NCBI GenBank assembly: GCA_020532365.1
Contig: JAJBBL010000085.1
Location: forward strand, 1 to 14,198
Length of the DNA stretch: 14,198 nt
Origin: Candidatus Cloacimonadota bacterium
Lineage (GTDB): Bacteria > Cloacimonadota > Cloacimonadia > Cloacimonadales > JAJBBL01
Direction of reading: 5' to 3'
The translations under genes and the position numbers were made by a program. The notes below the pieces were generated by a model. The model was not told where the DNA came from. It was given only the letters and a program-made list of their open reading frames with translations, and did not search any database. Position 1 is the first letter of the stretch; the number at the start of each line of letters is the position of its first letter. This document shows positions 13,194 through 14,198 of the stretch, one piece after another.

Positions 13194-14198
13194 ATGCATT
13201 ATCTGTTACCGATTCAGTTTCCTGAATCAATAGTCTTAGAAGAAGAGACCAGTACAAGCACTTTTGGCCGTTTTTCAATCGGGCCATTAGAGCCAGGGTA
13301 TGCTATCACTATCGGTAATACTCTGAGAAGAGTACTGCTCTCATCTATTCAAGGAGCGGCTGTTAAATTTGTTAAAATTGAAGGGTTGCATCACGAACTA
13401 TCACCAATACCCGGTAGTAGCTCGGACTTCATAGACCTGATATTAAAACTGAAACAGATTGTCTTCAAAACAAACGAGATTAAAGAGCATGAGTTAACGC
13501 TCGACTTTAAAGGACCCGGCAAGATTACCGCCGGTGATATTAATACTCCCGCTGAGTTAGAGATCGTTAACAAAGATTTGGAGCTGGTTGAGCTTGTTGA
13601 TGAGATTGACTTTAGGATGGAACTTTGGACTGGAATCGGAAGAGGATACGTCCCCTCCGATGAACAGGATATGGAAGAAAAACCGATCGGTGTTATACCA
13701 ATCGACTCTGTATACTCGCCTGTAACTAAAGTGAACTACTATACTATGAAGCAACGAGTTGGCGAGAAGATCGACTTCGACAGACTGGTCTTAGAAGTTG
13801 AGACCAATGGTAGTATCGACCCGCAAAGAGCTCTTTTTATCGCAGCTAAATATCTTAAGGATCTTTACGATAATATCAGCAGCTTCCAAAAAGAGCCTGA
13901 ATATCTTAGAGAGATAAAGCTTGATCCACAACTCGAAGAAATGGAAAAATTGCTGAACTTAGAAGTAAAAGAGCTTGAACTTACAGTTAGATCTTCAAAC
14001 TGCTTAGAGGCTGCAAATATTGAAACCTTAGGCGATTTAGTGGAGAAAACAGAAGCTGAGATGCTTAAGTATCGTAACTTTGGCAAGAAATCATTGGAAG
14101 AGATTAGAGGTCTGTTAGCTAAGTTTAACCTGACCCTCGGAATGGATGTGAAAGCTATCCGCGATAACATTGAAAAAGCTAAAAAGAAAATGACTTAA
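13194..14198 (+). CDS. rpoA: DNA-directed RNA polymerase alpha subunit
   Basis: The product is 334 residues, complete, ending on the last base of the window. Alpha dimerises to seed polymerase assembly and its C-terminal domain contacts promoter UP elements and activators. The N-terminal domain (1-230) holds GYAITIGNTLRRVLLSSI (35-52, with Arg45), HELSPIPGSSSDFIDLILKLK (67-87) and the NGSIDPQRALFIAAKYL segment. A linker of about 25 residues follows. The C-terminal domain (about 253-334) keeps the DNA-contact residues Arg266, Asn269, Cys270 (TVRSSNCLEAA), Gly297, Lys299 and Ser300 (NFGKKSLEEI). SD AGAGGAG (13181-13187) is 6 bases before the ATG. Confidence 0.98.
   Translation: MHYLLPIQFPESIVLEEETSTSTFGRFSIGPLEPGYAITIGNTLRRVLLSSIQGAAVKFVKIEGLHHELSPIPGSSSDFIDLILKLKQIVFKTNEIKEHELTLDFKGPGKITAGDINTPAELEIVNKDLELVELVDEIDFRMELWTGIGRGYVPSDEQDMEEKPIGVIPIDSVYSPVTKVNYYTMKQRVGEKIDFDRLVLEVETNGSIDPQRALFIAAKYLKDLYDNISSFQKEPEYLREIKLDPQLEEMEKLLNLEVKELELTVRSSNCLEAANIETLGDLVEKTEAEMLKYRNFGKKSLEEIRGLLAKFNLTLGMDVKAIRDNIEKAKKKMT

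Noticed and set aside
13865..14170. Reverse-strand serine-rich open frame opposite the rpoA C-terminal domain
   Set aside because: Its serine-rich content mirrors the Glu/Lys/Leu-rich coding strand; no independent evidence of a gene.

Overview
This window is a bacterial ribosomal-protein superoperon: the end of the str region, then the S10, spc and alpha operons fused into one run, all on the + strand. It holds the last 46 codons of an EF-Tu gene followed by 29 complete genes: rpsJ, rplC, rplD, rplW, rplB, rpsS, rplV, rpsC, rplP, rpmC, rpsQ, rplN, rplX, rplE, rpsN, rpsH, rplF, rplR, rpsE, rpmD, rplO, secY, map, infA, rpmJ, rpsM, rpsK, rpsD and rpoA. The window stops on the last base of the rpoA stop codon; rplQ (L17) would be expected next but is outside.

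Layout: 1-141 is tuf (3' end). 156-5098 is the S10 block (S10 to S17). 5109-10628 is the spc block (L14 to SecY). 10631-11739 is map, infA and rpmJ. 11755-14198 is the alpha block (S13, S11, S4, RNA polymerase alpha). The longest non-coding gap is 39 bases, so no stretch of 300 bases lacks a gene. I see no convincing promoter, intrinsic terminator, tRNA, CRISPR array or mobile element. Almost every gene has a clear Shine-Dalgarno (SD) sequence. Several junctions overlap or nearly touch (ATGA at rplD/rplW and rplP/rpmC; gaps of 0-2 bases at five others), which suggests translational coupling.

Organism: a bacterium of moderately low GC (about 40 percent by spot check of a few lines). map and infA lie between secY and the alpha block without adk, which argues against typical Firmicutes and Actinobacteria (adk present) and against Gammaproteobacteria (no map/infA here). 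Several protein details (L2 with DHPM in place of DHPH, the L15 and SecY C-terminal style, the alpha subunit) recall the Bacteroidota-Chlorobiota-Fibrobacterota (FCB) group. The strong SD sequences and use of TTG starts do not fit Bacteroidota proper. A deep or candidate FCB-type phylum is my best guess, at low confidence.

Function: the genes build both ribosomal subunits, the Sec translocon channel, the methionine aminopeptidase that trims new chains, initiation factor IF-1 and the alpha subunit of RNA polymerase. Three zinc-capable proteins (S14, S4, L36) all keep their cysteine ligands. Most of the window is ordinary core-genome content. The features most worth a second look are an out-of-frame ATG just before the rpsK GTG start, followed by two slippery heptamers that would both return ribosomes to the rpsK frame; a GUAA-tetraloop hairpin on the rplE stop codon; a possible SD-masking stem before rplP; and an insertion of about 11 residues in L6.
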